The notes under the pieces: generated by a model | The model's database searches: none | Seen by the model: the letters and a program-made list of their open reading frames with translations, nothing else | What the model was told of the DNA's origin: nothing | Shown here: in pieces, positions 42,133 through 54,380 of the stretch | How positions within the stretch are numbered: the stretch's first letter is position 1 | How the letters are laid out: each line of letters opens with the position of its first letter | Position numbers and translations under genes: made by a program | Assembly (NCBI RefSeq): GCF_025698545.1 | Contig: NC_068569.1 | Location: 6,324,001 to 6,388,000, forward strand | Direction of reading: 5' to 3' | Length of the DNA stretch: 64,000 nucleotides | DNA from: Gossypium raimondii | Lineage: Eukaryota; Streptophyta; Magnoliopsida; Malvales; Malvaceae

Positions 42133-43745
42133 GTAAAAATAATGGTAATGATAAAATTAAATATTATAAAAATATGATAAAAGTATCGTATTACATTTAA
42201 CCATCCATTCGAATCCCACCTTAAGTTTTTATTTGCTTTTTTAATATATTATATATTTATACAAATTTTATATCTGCGTCTTTATATTTCTATTTATAAT
42301 TTTTAGATTAAATTATTTTCAATTCTTTGTTTTGATGAATTGCATCATGCCGACGAGACTAGAATGACGCTTGGAATTTGGACACAACGATGCAGTATTG
42401 ACTACATCAAGGTGCTTTTTTTTCTTTCTAACCTGCGGTTTTATAATGTTGTTTTCAAAATTAATATTTATTTGGAGTGAACTGTTCGATTGGTTGTTTG
42501 ATTGAATAGGTATAATTTAAATTTGGATTATTTTTTATTTTTTCAATTTTAAATTAAATAGTTTTAAATATATTTTATTTATAATTTTAATATTTTATTA
42601 TTTTAAAATTGTGAGATAAATTTAAATATATTTTAATAATTTTTACTACTTTATTGTGCAAATTCAAGCCGGGTTTGAATAAAAAATCTACTCGAGTCTT
42701 GAAAAAAATAAACCTTATTTTATCTGTACTTTTCATTTTTAACCTAATCGACCATGAATAAATATACACTCTACCCAATTATTATTTTTAATTTAAATGA
42801 AACATGATCCAATTCGATCATAAACAGTAAACATTGTGTTGTTAAAACATTATTTAATATAATAATTTTAGAAATCCTTTTTGAAACACTAGAATTTTTC
42901 ATGCAAGTTAACCTTCTTTTTCTTTTTTTTTTCATTCTTTCTTCCTTGACGGTGCTTTAAGAATATTTTGATAGAACTGAGAATCAACAAAGCACATGCT
43001 TTGGAATGTCACCAACATGAAAAATCATAATATATATTTAATTCACTAAAAAGAAAAAAGTTTACTCGGTGGAAAAGTGGATTTAAATAAGGTAGTTGAG
43101 ATTTTTATTATAAAATTTTAATTTTATATGTAATGTTGTATATAACTTTTGATTTAATGTAAATTTTATATAAGCATAGCACTTTTAACATTATTTATAT
43201 GACACTATTTCCTTTGAAATTATGTGGAAATTATTAAGTGGCATTTTAGTAAACTAAAATAATGAATGAGCAAATTTTAATATTCACAAAAAAATATTTC
43301 TACGTAAACTTAAATTATTTTTAAATAATTAAAATCATTTTACATAAGTTTAAATTATTTTTTATTGATATAATGATAAATTTGTGTATTTTTAATTCAT
43401 GTGAAAATAATTTAAAATTTATACATTTGTTTTAGCTTAATAAAATATCATTAATATTTTCACATAACTTAAAATAATAGTATCACATAAATAATGATGT
43501 TAGTAAAATGCGAAAATTAAATTAAAATTAAAGATTTAAGTATATAATTATATCAAATCAAAATCAATACATAGATTACATATTAGATCAAAATTTATTT
43601 ATAAATTTGAGATTTATTTTTTCCCTTTTTAAATTACACTTTTGAAAGATAAAAAACTGAATTTTTTTGTTACATGTCTTTACTGTTAAAGCATCAAAAT
43701 ATTTATGATAAAAAATCAAATATTTGACTCAATTAACTACTGCAT
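42133..43745. other. AT-rich spacer
   Basis: No gene recognised. Around 42655-42700 there is a weak GC-rich repeat fragment (TTCAAGCCGGGTTTGAATAA). The rest is AT-rich with long T/A runs. Confidence 0.45.
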
Positions 43746-44137
43746 AGAGGTGATCATGGCCGGGCGGCCCGACCCGGCTCAACGGCCAGCTCAAAATATA
43801 GGAGGGTTCGGGTAAAATTATAGGCCCAAAATATGGGTTTGGACAAAAAAACGAGGCCAGATTAGAAAATGGGTCGGGCCTCGGGCACCACTTTTTGGCC
43901 CAGGCCCGGCCCGAATATAATAATATTTATTTTTTATTTTTTTATTTTAAAATATTTTTAAAATATTTTTTTATTTTTAAAATATTTTTTTGTGTTTATT
44001 TAAAAAATGGGCCGGGCCAGGCTCGAGCTTAGGAATTTTTTTGGGCCGAGCCTGGATAAAATTTCAGGCCCATATTTTGGGCCGGGCCCGGACCACGGGC
44101 CGAAATTTTTTTCTGGGCCCGGCCCGGCATCACCTCT
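43746..44137. mobile_element. GC-rich inverted-repeat element ('GGCCCGGCCC' type), copy 1
   Basis: It begins AGAGGTGATCATGGCCGGG and ends with the inverted CCCGGCATCACCTCT. The ends are rich in GGCCCGGCCCG words and the AT-rich middle consists of TATTTTTTAAAATA runs. The two arms are imperfect inverted copies (for example GGCCCAAAATATGGG and GCCCATATTTTGGGCC). If the outermost bases are GAGGTGAT ... ATCACCTC, a TA dinucleotide flanks both ends, suggesting a TA target. There is no coding content. A second copy in opposite orientation is at 47231. Confidence 0.75.
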
Positions 44138-44674
44138 ACTAGTGCATGCATGATGCTTTAGATTAGCAAATAACAAAATGTATCTTAAAAGACATTAATT
44201 TTAATACAATATAAATTAGGTGGGAATGTGATATTACGATTTGAGCTTATGTTTAATCAACATTTGGTAAGAGTTTTAATATTGATTTATATAAATCAAG
44301 ACATCGTGTATATGTTATTTAAAATAAGTTTTTCATGTAAAATATAAAATAACCTTAAATGGAGAAATTGGCAGTGCAATAAGTGTCGAGCCTTATTAAT
44401 TGACACATCAACATTTTATATATCAAAATAAAAATTAAAATACGCTATCACAATAAATATATTTTCATTTATTTTTAAAATTAATTTAATTTTACTTCCA
44501 TTTAATAATAGAATAAATTCTATTAGACATATTTTAACATTATTATTATAAATGAATGTCTCGTTTTAATGACATTTTCTAGTTTGTAGATTTTGAATAT
44601 TTAGAATAGGATTTTATTTTTCTTCTATTTTCGTAAAATTTTAAATTCTCATATAATGAAAATCGTTTTATTTA
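44138..44674. other. AT-rich spacer
   Basis: No gene or distinct repeat recognised. Confidence 0.4.
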
Positions 44675-45080
44675 GGGGTGTTCAAGCAGTTAATTGATTA
44701 ACTGAATCGAACTAGTATTAACTGAATTAATCAAATTTTTAATCATTTAACCGTTAATAAATTAAAATATTTCTTTTTAACTGAATTAACTGAAATTTAT
44801 ATGTTTTTATTTTTGGTTAAAACAAGTATAAAATATATCAAATAAATAAATTGATAAGGTTCATCGAATTAATGTAATTAAAACTACATATAATTTGTAT
44901 TATTAATTATTAAGTTTGGTTAATTCAATTAATTCGGTTAATTACCCGATTTCAAATCAAATTAACCAATAACCAAACTTCTAAAAAATCATTAACCCAA
45001 CTCTGACCAAATTAAATCAATTAACTGACTGATTAACCGAATTAGATTAATTCGATCAGTTTAATCTTAACCAAAATTTG
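44675..45080. mobile_element. Probable MITE rich in TTAACTGA/TTAACCGA words
   Basis: It begins AGGGGTGTTCAAGCAGTTAA. Alternating words such as TTAATTGATTAACTGAATCG on the left have inverted partners on the right (CAATTAACTGACTGATTAAC, TTAATTCGATCAG), and the right end reads TTTGATCACTCTAAT. The terminal repeats are imperfect and no target duplication was confirmed, so the edges are approximate. Confidence 0.5.
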
Positions 45081-45347
45081 ATCACTCTAATTCTAACATC
45101 AACTATAAGTAGTGAATATTGCATTGCAGGAAATCTCATTTTAGTTCTTTTATCTTTCCATGGGGTGCCTTATTATATGCCAACTATTTAATTTGGGTGT
45201 TTCCAATGATGTATTATCAATGCTTTACATGCTGATTTGATTATGAATCTAATGAGAGCAGAGAGCTTTACGATCGGGTATAAGGGGTAAGCTTGATGGT
45301 TTGGGGTTAGGTGGTTTTTTACTTGGTATTTTTATTTGTTGATTCTA

Positions 45348-45495
45348 TTTGATTAATAAAAGTTGTATTGTATAAAAAAATATTTTAAAATTAAATATAC
45401 ATGTATAAATTTTAAAATAATTTGATTAATAAAAGTTGTATTGTATAAAATAAATATTTTAAAATTAAATATACATGTATAAATTTTAAAAATAA
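45348..45495. repeat. Two-copy tandem repeat of about 73-75 bp
   Basis: The unit TTTGATTAATAAAAGTTGTA ... AAATATACATGTATAAATTT is present from 45348 and again from 45421. The two copies differ only by a few A/T insertions, and the start of a third unit follows (TTTGATTAAAAC). Confidence 0.9.
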
Positions 45496-46554
45496 TTTGA
45501 TTAAAACATACAACTTACTTATATGTATCATATAGATTAAACTTCATTTTATTTGAACATATAAAAACAACGAATGTAAATTGGATAGTTAATTATTAAT
45601 AATATTAGACCTTTATCTTAGACCCATTTGCTAGAATAAATAGAAAATTCGATCAACCTAACTACTCAACTTCAATAGAGGAAACCGACCTTATACCCTC
45701 GTTTAAACACTATATTTAATGGGTTCATGCAAATTGCACAAAACATTTTGAAAAAGCCTTCAATGACATCCATCAATCTTAGGCAACAATCCTAATCTCA
45801 TCTTTTTAAGTTAACTTCTACAGTGTCCTAAATTGTCATACTATAATGCCATTTTAGCTCAAACAGTTGTAATCGTCGAGGTAAAGGAAACAAAAAAATA
45901 AAGCACTTAACTCTCACTTTGTCAAAACTCTACCACATTCCATCAATTTTCTAAGTTTAACAAATCTTGACGTTTTTTACAGAATAAGCCAATAACTCTG
46001 AGCACCTATTTTTGTGTTACAAACAAATAATAATATGCATGAAGATGGAGGATGTGTCGACCAGGGATGGGCGTGCATGGCTCTTGGTTTGCCATATACA
46101 AAGCCAATGTGGAATTAGCCTTTAGCTGCCCACCAATTTACCTAAAAATTCTACATTCAAATTTCAGATGTTGTTTTCTAATTTACTTTTAGAACCGCAC
46201 CGCGACACAATGAAAGTTAAATTAGATCATTATTTAATATTTTCTAATTTTGGATTAGACAATTATTTAATTATGATTATATGATATAAATATCCGAGTT
46301 CCCCTCCTTTGAGATTTGTTGTCCCTTTGCGACCGACTAGCCTTTGCGGCTTGTCTCCAGCAAAGCTAGTGTCATTTTCGAACATGTTCATCCACGTTTT
46401 TTAATACCAAACTTGGCTGCCACGTTCCAGTGTGGCTTATCACATATGCGTCTGCTTCCTCAGTAAGAAAAAGCTGCCCACAATCTGTTTTGTTTTTCCT
46501 ATGTTACTATGAGACTGTTTATAACTTGTCCCATCACACATTTTCGTTGTTACG

Positions 46555-46795
46555 AGCGTAGCGAAGCCAGAATAATTTTTTAAGGGTCGAATAAAATTTT
46601 AATTTTATAGTTTATATGTTTATAATTTTTAAAGAATTAAATTAAATTTTTATAATTTTAGAGAGGGCCAAAATATAATTTTACCTTTATTAATTTAAAT
46701 TTTTTAAAAAAATTTAAGAGCTTAAATAACAATTTTACATTTTAGAGGGCTGGGACCTATGCCAGCCCCCTTTAAAATCGCCACTAGTTATGAGG
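46555..46795. repeat. Degenerate interspersed repeat (hAT-MITE-like)
   Basis: It starts GCGTAGCGAAGCCAGAATAA and ends GCCAGCCCCCTTTAAAATCG around a core TATAATTTTTAAAGAATTAA and AATATAATTTTACC. The same core occurs at 18485-18690 and 50440-50690. The ends resemble the GGGGCGGAGCCAG ends of a widespread plant hAT-type MITE (recalled). No target duplication was confirmed. Confidence 0.5.
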
Positions 46796-47230
46796 TGTTT
46801 ATGTTCGACTTGGATCTCACCTTCAATTTTGTTGTTAAAACCTTTTCGGGTACATTTATTTTTTACATTAATAATTTTATACATTTTATAATTAAATTTA
46901 AATAAGAAATAGTATTCTTAATATTAAATAATAATTTGCCGTTTTTTTATGGAAAAAGAGTAGTCGTTTGAGTAGGTGTGACTTGTGAGACTTTTAGATC
47001 TTATCTAAAGTTCGGTTCATACAGGTTAGGCTCATTGAGTCACAACATAGTGGGACCTTGGATAGAATGAAATAGATTTTCTTTTGGGCTTTTCAAATAA
47101 TTAAAGTGTTATTGGTTAAGATGGCGCTAATAGAAAGAAAAATGCAAATTACTGCTTTAATTTTTATATTTTGATAAAAATAGTATCTTAATGTATACTT
47201 TTTTTTCTTAAAATAAATGGCGGCTATAGT

Positions 47231-47592
47231 AGAGGTGATCATGGACCGGGTCTGGTTCAGGCCAGGCTCAAAAAAAATTCGGCTCACGTCCTAGGCCCGA
47301 GTCCGGTCGGGCCAGGCCCCTTTTTTTAATGAACATCAAAATTTTATTTTAAAAATAAAAAAAAGTATTTTAAAATTTAAAACAAATATATATTTATTAT
47401 ATTTGGGCCGGGCCAGGCCTGGCCGGACCCGAGCTAAGAAAGTGGTGCCCGAGGCCCGGCCCATTTACTAAACGGGCCTCGTTTTTTGCCCAAACCCATA
47501 TTTTGAGCCTATATTTTTACCCAAACCCTCCCATATTTCGGGCGAGCCGTCAGGCCGAGCCGGGCCTGGCCGCCCACCCCATGATCACCTCT
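47231..47592. mobile_element. GC-rich inverted-repeat element, copy 2, opposite orientation
   Basis: The ends AGAGGTGATCATGG and CCATGATCACCTCT are perfect 14-base inverted repeats. Its right half is the reverse complement of the left half of the copy at 43746 (CCAAACCCATATTTTGAGCC against GGCCCAAAATATGGGTTTGG). The flanks are GGCTATAG on the left and CTATAGCC on the right, themselves inverted, with TA adjoining each end. There is no coding content. Confidence 0.78.
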
Positions 47593-48008
47593 AGCTATAG
47601 CCACCCTATCTTTTTTCTTAAGTATTCAATTAAAAACAACTTTATGGAGACGATAAATTATTCTATTATCTAATTTTATTACTTAGACAACATGTTTTAA
47701 GGAAATATGTGTAGTAATATGATTTTTTAAATAAAATATTCTTTTAACTTTGTTGATATAAAATTTGATAGTGGATGAGTTAAAAGTAGTTCACATCGTG
47801 TGGGTGTCAGAAACTTATTTTTGATATAAAACAATTCAAATTTAATTCTAATTCAAATAAAATAAATTAATTACGATTTTTAGGAAATTACTTTTTAAAT
47901 ATAATTTAAAACTTTATTTTTATTTCATATATTTTAATTTATTGTATTTTTATTTGTACAAGTATCTTTTATAGATTTAATAAATAGGGATTAGGGTGAG
48001 AATTTCTT
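47593..48008. other. AT-rich spacer
   Basis: Nothing recognised. Confidence 0.4.
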
Positions 48009-48548
48009 GAGCAAATTACACCATTAGTTACTAAATTATAAGTAAGTTTTGTTTTGGTCACTTAATTAAAAAATGTTACAATTTGGTTACTAAACTATTT
48101 GAAAATTTTCATTTAAGTTATTGGGTTCTCAAGTATTTTCTTTTAAAAATTTGTGCCAGCGAGCTTCAAGTGACAATTCGATAATTAGTACAGTAGATCA
48201 GCACCCATCGATGGGTAGAAGAATATATGTTAGATCCAAATCGATTCTGGCGTTCAGTGTTGGAGATTCGGAGAAAAAAGTTATTTAAAAATTTATTTGC
48301 AGATTCATGATTTCCAATGTTGTTTTATGGAAAAAAAAAGAAGCTAAACTATAAAAAAGAAGGGGAAATAGAGCTTTTGATTGGTATAAGTAGTGCAAAT
48401 AGAGAAAGCTATATAGCATCAATTTTAACAGCCCAAAGACTTAAATGAAAATTTCTTAATAGTTTAATGACCAATTTGTAAATTTTTTAGTTAAGTGACC
48501 AAAATGAAAACTTACCCATAATTTAGTGACTAATGGCATAGTTTACCC
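48009..48548. mobile_element. Foldback MITE with ~110-bp inverted arms (relative of the GGGTAAACTAC type)
   Basis: The left arm (GCAAATTACACCATTAGTTA, CTAAATTATAAGTAAGTTTT, GGTCACTTAATTAAAAAATG) is inverted at the right (AAAACTTACCCATAATTTAG, TGACTAATGGCATAGTTTAC, CC end). The interior is not self-complementary and is less AT-rich. The target duplication is unclear. There is no coding frame. Confidence 0.75.
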
Positions 48549-49614
48549 TAAAATGTTTTAGACAAAGGGAATTTAATTTAATGTTAAATCATTATTTGGG
48601 GTTTAAACTTGGTAACTATTCTCACATTAGAACTTAAACTTTTTTTATTTGAGTTAGGCCTTGAACTTGGTAATTATCCCCCTGGAATTTTTTCAATGTT
48701 AGTTTGTGATATTTCCTTAAAAATATTAAAATTCAAGTCTAATGTAAGAATAATTGTCAAGTTATGCTTTAATATGGAAACAATTATCCGGTTCAAGAAC
48801 TAACGTGAATAACAAAAATATTCAAATATCAATAAAAAATAATTACCAAGATCTAAGTTAAATAAAAATATAAACCTCAATAGAGATAGTTATCAAGTTG
48901 AAACCAAGCCTTCCCTCGAAACGTATTACAATACACGAAGTCCTTTACCTGTCTTTTCTGCCTTTTCAATTTCAGTTTTTCTTTTCTTTTAATTAATTTT
49001 GTTTGAAGAATGATTTGTCGTTTATTCAAACCTACGTTACAACACTTAAAATTTGACGTTAATGCTCCAAATTTATCCACAAAATCCAATTGGGTCCACT
49101 TTGAAATCTATTTCTTGTTGAAAAGTTAATTTTATAACTGGATAAGGATGTTTCTCTTTATAGATAAATATGAACAAGCTCTTATGCAATCATTTCGTAA
49201 AATATTTTTATTTTATTTTATTTTCACACCAAACTCCTTCTAAAACAAAAGGGAGCACGAAATAAATGTTTTAACTTCAACGAGGCATACAATTTGATTA
49301 CTGTTTACAATAGAATTAATGGCGAATAGTAATTTTGGAGTTTGAATGAGAAAATCATCAAATCCAATAAAAAGAAAGTGATTTTGTTTTCGCCTTTTGA
49401 ACTGAGTCATGAAAATAATGTTGCCACCCCACTTTGAAATTTGCATCAACTTTCCATTTTCACATGTTTTTCATTCTTAGAGGACAGAAAGTTAAATTCA
49501 AAAGTTAAGTAGATAGATTTTCGCCGGTTTTTAATGGAAAATTGTATTTAACAGTTTCGAAATACTCCAGAGGTGTCAGTCTTTGCTTTGCAACTTCTTT
49601 GCTAAATAATTTTA
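48549..49614. other. AT-rich spacer
   Basis: No gene recognised; several chance ORFs of low complexity. Confidence 0.4.
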
Positions 49615-50175
49615 GGGTAAATTACAATAATAATTATCTAATTATGGAAAATTACAAAATAGCCATTCAATTATTCAAATTTATCTTTTCTGCCCTCAGT
49701 TGACTAATGGTGGTAACTTTTAAATTTTGCATAATAGTAACTTTAACTCTCAACATTTATACATTAATTTTAAAAAGTTAATCCTCAACATTTATATATT
49801 GTGTAATTTGATCTTTTTGCAAATTTACTTCTCCTTATAACCATTTCACCTAAAAAGCTGAAAAATAAATTTATCAACAAAATTTTATTCAAAATATGCA
49901 AAAAAATGAAAACATTGATAATAAATTTCATCTTTTTCATTCTTTTAAAATTAACTCTCAATGTCACAAAGAAAAACAAAACTGCAAAAATACCAAATTC
50001 CTCAATGCATAAATGTTGAGGGTTAAATTTGTTTAGAATAAAGACCTAATTGACATAATTTATAAATATTGATAGTTAAAGTTACTATTATGCAAATTTT
50101 AAAAACTGCTACCGTTAGCAAACTAGTGACCAAAAAAATTACTAATAATTAGATAACTACTAATATAATTTACCC
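49615..50175. mobile_element. Foldback MITE with 9-bp target duplication
   Basis: The left end GGGTAAATTACAATAATAAT and right end ATTATATTAGTAGTTATC- then AATTTACCC-type sequence (about 50145-50175) are inverted repeats. Arm words such as GTAACTTTAACTCTCAACAT pair with TGATAGTTAAAGTTAC. Flanks ATAATTTTA (49606-49614) and GTAATTTTA (50176-50184) are a 9-bp duplication with one mismatch, again Mutator-like. There is no coding content. Confidence 0.8.
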
Positions 50176-51433
50176 GTAATTTTAATTATTGAATTGTTTT
50201 ATTTCTTCAAGAAAATTCAGTCAATTTAAACAGTTGATGCATATTGTGCAGGTTTTAATCAAGAAATTGAATTGAATCAGAAGGATCATTATTTTATTTT
50301 ATTGGTCTTCTTTATCGCATGATAATTAATGGGAATCTAAATTCCTGATTTAAATATGTATTATGTATGTGTGCAGAATCTGCAATTCCAATAAACCAGC
50401 ACTTTGATAATATAACTTTTGAATGTTAGAGATAATTTTAGAAATTTTTTTATGGAATCGAAATTAAATTATAAATTTTATAATAGTAAAATTTAATTTT
50501 ATTATTTTAATATTTTATATCTTTATAATTTTTAAAAGAATAAATTAAAATTTTATCATTTTTAAAGGAGTTGAAATATAATTTTATTCTTACTAATTTT
50601 AAATTTTTAAAATTTTAAAGAACTTAAATGAAAAATTTTTCATTTGAAGAGAAATCGGGCCGTTGCGGACACCCTTAACTACTCCTATTGGCACTGATGG
50701 GAAACACGATCTCTAATAAATACTGCACATATTTAAATTAATTTTGAGTGATTCACTTAAAGAAGTTGTGAAGAAAAAAAAGCTTCCCTGTTTTAGTTAA
50801 CGAGAGCTTTAAAGTCGACCACCTAAGATCCTTATGCAATGGAATAAACCTAGGAAACGATAGTAGAATAGAGAAAATGATTTATGCAAAGTTAAGGGCG
50901 TGTTTGGTTGTAGAAACAATTTTATTTTTATCTTTTTATTTGTATTAAAAAACACAAGGCAATATCATTATAGTTTATTTTTTAATTTTCCGTGTTTGAA
51001 AATTTAGAAATTTAAACTTACTCTTAAATTAAACAAACATTTCACAACAGTTTTATGTCAGCTTTAAATTTACTATAAATCCTATGGAATAAATAGGTAG
51101 TGAATCCGGCTTTCCCATTTTTGAGAAACCAGAACTTGATCGAACTTTATGCAGCCCGGTTCATCTGAATCGGGCTTCAAGGAAATTGGGTCTTTCTTTA
51201 CAGTCCAGTTAGCATTTTTCTTCTGTTATTTTTCATTATCATTTTAACATTAAGCCTTCTCATTCTTTCATGTTAAAACCGACCAAGATTATGCAAGATG
51301 AAAGCCCCTTTTGTCCTTTAGCCAGTTTTGGCTGCAATAACTAATCTAGTTTTCACCAAAAATTTTCTTTGCTCTTTAAACGAAAACCTTTCCATAGCTA
51401 AGAAAAAAGCAGTTAAAAATTGTAAACCCTTCC
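50176..51433. other. AT-rich spacer with a degenerate repeat
   Basis: Bases 50440-50690 repeat the core found at 18485 and 46555 (TATAATTTTTAAAAGAATAA, AATATAATTTTATTCTTACT, then TCGGGCCGTTGCGGACACCC). The remainder is non-coding. Confidence 0.45.
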
Positions 51434-51873
51434 ATGCAAGAAACAATTATTGACAATGGCATTCAGTATCCTGAAAGTCCTGCTTTCTGGGTGTTGATTC
51501 AGTTCATGCATGATGAGGTAACCCATTTTCCTTTTCTAATTTACTTTTTAGCTGTTTTAATGCAATTTGGGTTTTGTATTTTTCATCGTTTATCTCTGTT
51601 GTTTGATTGCAACTTAATTGCTAATACTTTATGGATTGTGAAAATCATCATAAAGTTTTGAACGAATTGATGAACTGCTTGCTTTTTTTAAAATCTTTTC
51701 CCGGATGTGATAGATATATGAATGTGAAATTGCTCATAGTTGTTGACGTGTTAAATTACTCTTCTTTCAAACAAAATGCTAACAATTTAGTGATACAATT
51801 TCGTCTCTTGATATTTCAGGGAAAATTTTTATCACCAATTCTATCAGCTGGAAACCATGAAGGGCCCAGTTAG
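51434..51873 (+). other. Possible small two-exon ORF of unknown coding status
   Basis: An ATG at 51434 opens 28 codons (MQETIIDNGIQYPESPAFWV ...) ending at a good donor (GATGAG/GTAACC, 51517). An acceptor (ATTTCAG/GGAAAA) at about 51819 continues in phase for 17 codons to TAG at 51871-51873. This would be a 45-residue product. I do not recognise it. It could be an upstream non-coding exon of the HPt-like gene that starts 2.9 kb further on, or chance. Confidence 0.25.
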
Positions 51874-54366
51874 GCCTATTTATATTGTTGGAGCATCGGC
51901 ATTAATCTCAGGTTTGGAAATAGGGTTTGTAATACATGATACGTTAATGCATGCCAGGTTTCTTGATGGGAATGTTTCTTCTTATCTTCTGAGTGGTCAC
52001 CCTGATGACTTTTCTAGATCTATGTTTACCCAAACATAGGTGAATGCCAAATACGAGTATGCATATGGTATATGATGAATCTTGTTCCTTAAAGTAGCAA
52101 ATCATACTAAGCCCCACAAAGTTTAAACTCATTTATCTAGAATTTTAAGCTTTGGACAATGAAGTGGGCAACGGATACTATGTTTTATGATCACTAACAA
52201 TGTTTCTAAGTTGTAAGAGCTATTTGTTGCAACTAAAAAGTAAGGAGTATATCGTTTCTAAATTTTATTAATATGAATATGTCAATTATAGATCCTTTAA
52301 GTTGGCATTGTGAGTTGTTTCAAAAAATCACTGCTTGAAATCCTAAATTCCGGGGTTTATTTCAACAAAACTTTGGAAGGTTCATACTAAACATGAAGGA
52401 GGAACATTTTAGTAGGGTAGAGCTATCTCTCGTTTAGGGGAGCTTTGTTTCTTCGTCATCAGGAAGGAAGGAAAATGTAACAATTTGCCATTACCACCTA
52501 GTTTTCTGCTTACCATTAACCGTTGTTAATTGCATATTGATACTAGTGGTCAAGCTTGTTGAGTGCTTTTGAAGTTATACAATATATTCGAAAGGGGTTA
52601 TGATTTCAAAGCTACTTTTCATGCGGAGTAGCTGTCTTTCTGCTCATTAACATTCTGATTTTTCACTATTGAATCGTTTCTTTTGAGCACTCTTGTCCAG
52701 GTGTTTTGTTAAAGAGCCTGAAGTATTTCAAAAGCTTTTACCTTTCTAGCTTCATTTAAAAAAAAAAAAATCCGCCGTGGATTTCTGAAGTAAACCATAA
52801 ACATTAGGAAATTGGATTTGTTTTTACATGCAAAATTGAAACACCTTTAATACTAAAGTTCAAAGAGTATTAAGTTTGAAAAAGTAATATGAAATTCAAT
52901 AACTTAAATTCTTAAAGTTTTTCTTCCCAAAAAAAGCCCTTAAATTTCAAAAAATGGTGTCTCAGGGACAAAAAAAAAACCCATCTCCATATAGAAATTC
53001 AAATAAACAAAGAAAAGTGGATATTAACATCTTTATAGAAACTGATGTCACCTCCATCTACTTTTGTGTAATAAAAGTTAAAATATACGAGATGCATGCC
53101 TACATCTTAAATAGAAAAACATGAATGTTAATAATTTGTATTTCCATTTAAGTGTTTTCAAGTTGCTAGTTTTCAGCTTGTTATACCAACTGATGATAAT
53201 ATTTCTTCGTGTTTTTCTGCTCATGATGTAGGACTGCATGATATATATCAGCCTGGTGTATTTGATCTCCTAGGGAAGGTCTTAGGACTGAATTCGATGT
53301 TATCTAGGTTAAGCAGAGTATTTTGCTAGCCCCTTCATCAATCTTGTTGAAACTCTAGCTGCGCTGAGATTAATTCTTCAACCCATTCCAAGGAACTAGC
53401 TGATCATATACTAGCTTAAGTTGGCTTTGAACCAAATTTAGCTTCCATTGGTTCATTGAGAGTTGTGGGATAGGCTCCTGGGTGAACTTGAACTGCTTTT
53501 GATCAATGAGATGTTTAACGAAGAATCTGAGTAATACTATTTTGTCTATTGCAGCTACAATAAATAAGACAACTGTATATGGACTGTTACATTATGATTA
53601 GAATAATGGGGCCCAGTTGACAGTTTAAATATTTCTTCAATTTGAACATGTGGCATGGACATGCTGTATCACCTTATGTGTCAATAAGGTGTAAAGTGGA
53701 CCCCCAATGCCTGTCAACTTGCCAAGCAGGATTAGATTGTAAGTGCTTTATAGGGTGATAAATTTTGGAAGTTCAATGGCAAAAAATTTTACTGTGTTTA
53801 ATTGCATCATGGTTAGAACCATTATCTTTTGGTTAAATATCATATATTGAGTTGCATATAATCAGTTATGAGTTGGAATTTAGAACCTTCATCGTTTTCA
53901 GGATGTGTTTGGAGTCCTTGGTTTGTTTTTCTTAATGTGTTGTATGATATCCAGGAAAAGGCTTTGCTTTTGATTTATCAGTTACAAATGATCACAAGCT
54001 AACCCCACATTTCAAAGTTATCCAAAGACCTTTTGATTGACAACAGTTCAGGTGTTTTCTCACTAAACGAGACAAGATGTAATAAGTGCCAGAAACTCTC
54101 AATGCAAGAGGACAAAGAGAATTTCTTGACATTTGTCATTAGGTGTTGTTGGTGTTATCAGTGAAACGCTGTGCTAAACTCGTGTTTTCTGACAACACAT
54201 TTTTGTTTGCAACACATTTTGCCTGTTAAATTGTCACTTTAAGGGGGTGCATCTCATGCAAAGACCTTTTCTTCTCACCTTGGATAGAATATTTCCTCCA
54301 TTTTCAGTTGTTTTCATTTAATTAGCATCAGAAATGGCTTTTGTGTTCATTTAATTAGCATCAGAA
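51874..54366. other. Upstream region of the HPt-like gene
   Basis: Base composition is more balanced than the transposon-rich spacer to the left, so it may contain promoter and leader introns of the gene at 54367. No further protein-coding exon could be supported. A 60-codon frame at 51857-52036 has no recognisable similarity. Confidence 0.4.
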
Positions 54367-54380
54367 ATGGCTTTGTCTAT
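54315..54380 (+). repeat. 33-bp tandem duplication around the HPt-like start codon
   Basis: TTCATTTAATTAGCATCAGA followed by AATGGCTTT occurs twice with a 33-base period. The second copy holds the main ATG (54367). The first holds an upstream ATG (54334) in the same frame that runs MAFVFI and stops at TAA (54352-54354). Any mRNA beginning upstream of 54334 therefore carries a six-codon upstream ORF. Confidence 0.85.

Larger units (their letters stand above)
45081..47230. other. AT-rich spacer with small repeats
   Basis: It contains a two-copy tandem repeat (45348-45495) and a degenerate interspersed repeat (46555-46795), listed separately. A less AT-rich patch at about 46040-46460 shows no coherent coding frame. 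Confidence 0.4.
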
